From the NCBI RefSeq assembly GCF_000454545.1, contig NZ_CM002139.1, positions 26,904 through 33,907 of the forward strand: a stretch of 7,004 bases of DNA, in the 5' to 3' direction. The DNA comes from Xanthomonas cassavae CFBP 4642. GTDB taxonomy: Bacteria; Pseudomonadota; Gammaproteobacteria; Xanthomonadales; Xanthomonadaceae. Below the pieces are notes generated by a model that was not told where the DNA came from, ran no database searches, and saw only the letters and a program-made list of their open reading frames with translations. Shown in pieces: positions 6,940-7,004 of this stretch; position 1 is the first letter of the stretch, and every line of letters starts with the position of its first letter. A program made the position numbers and the translations under genes.

Positions 6940-7004
6940 CCGCCGCGCTGAGGGCGCTCAACCCCCCGGTTTTTTGCCGTTTTCGGCATGTTTTCGGGGT
7001 ATTG
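6907..7004. other. Hairpin-rich non-hcp sequence at the right edge; possible insertion-sequence terminus
   Basis: Reading upstream of hcp, similarity ends at about 6906. The remaining 98 bases hold no start of hcp and no recognisable gene. They contain short inverted repeats: GCCG-TTTT-CGGC (6976-6987) nested within CCCCG / CGGGG arms (6964-6968 and 6995-6999), and TGAG-GGCG-CTCA (6949-6960). An open frame does cross the junction but reads hcp out of frame. The block could be the end of an insertion sequence placed in hcp, or the product of a deletion. The element family is not recognisable from this length. Confidence 0.35.

Noticed and set aside
6702..6989. 95-codon minus-strand frame running from the right edge into hcp
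   Set aside because: It reads hcp out of frame, and the Hcp frame is clearly the conserved one. It was kept only as a sign that the edge sequence is unrelated.
1..7004. CRISPR array, tRNA, integron site or novel defence genes
   Set aside because: I saw no regularly spaced repeats, tRNA-like cloverleaf or non-T6SS gene within the window; all the coding space belongs to known T6SS families.

Overview
The window is most of one minus-strand gene block from a type VI secretion system (T6SS). Reading leftward from the right edge, it holds hcp (5' end missing), tagJ/impE, tssE, tssF, tssG and clpV/tssH (3' end missing). GC is high (about 65% or more in the tssE-tssG blocks I counted), and both the protein wording and the gene order suggest a gammaproteobacterium of the Xanthomonas/Lysobacter type. 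That placement is recognition only and was not tested by a search. Both strands carry long open frames opposite the real genes, as expected at this GC.

Layout: 1-94 is sequence that does not belong to clpV. 92-2140 is a ClpV ATPase that stops soon after the Walker A motif of its second AAA+ domain. 2197-3237 is tssG, 3201-5084 (or 5093) tssF, and 5086-5589 tssE; these three are baseplate genes, tightly packed or overlapping. 5596-6390 is tagJ. 6391-6501 is a spacer with two hairpins. 6502 to about 6906 is the body of hcp, and from about 6907 to 7004 is non-hcp, hairpin-rich sequence.

How the parts work together: Hcp hexamers stack into the inner tube, which is fired by a TssB/TssC sheath (not in this window). 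TssE, TssF and TssG are baseplate components on which tube and sheath assemble. ClpV disassembles the contracted sheath using ATP, and TagJ is an accessory protein that links the TssB sheath component to ClpV. Spacing and strand suggest co-transcription from a promoter upstream of hcp, outside the window.

The main point of interest is that the two outer genes are broken while the four inner genes look intact. The clpV frame runs into an early TGA followed by unrelated sequence, and hcp lacks its usual N-terminal 30-40 residues. The unrelated flanks are nearly the same length (about 95-98 bases each). That fits insertion sequences or other repeats on both sides of the fragment, with the window ending inside them, possibly because it is a short assembly contig. 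I found no RNA genes, CRISPR array or clear new defence or mobile system inside the window.
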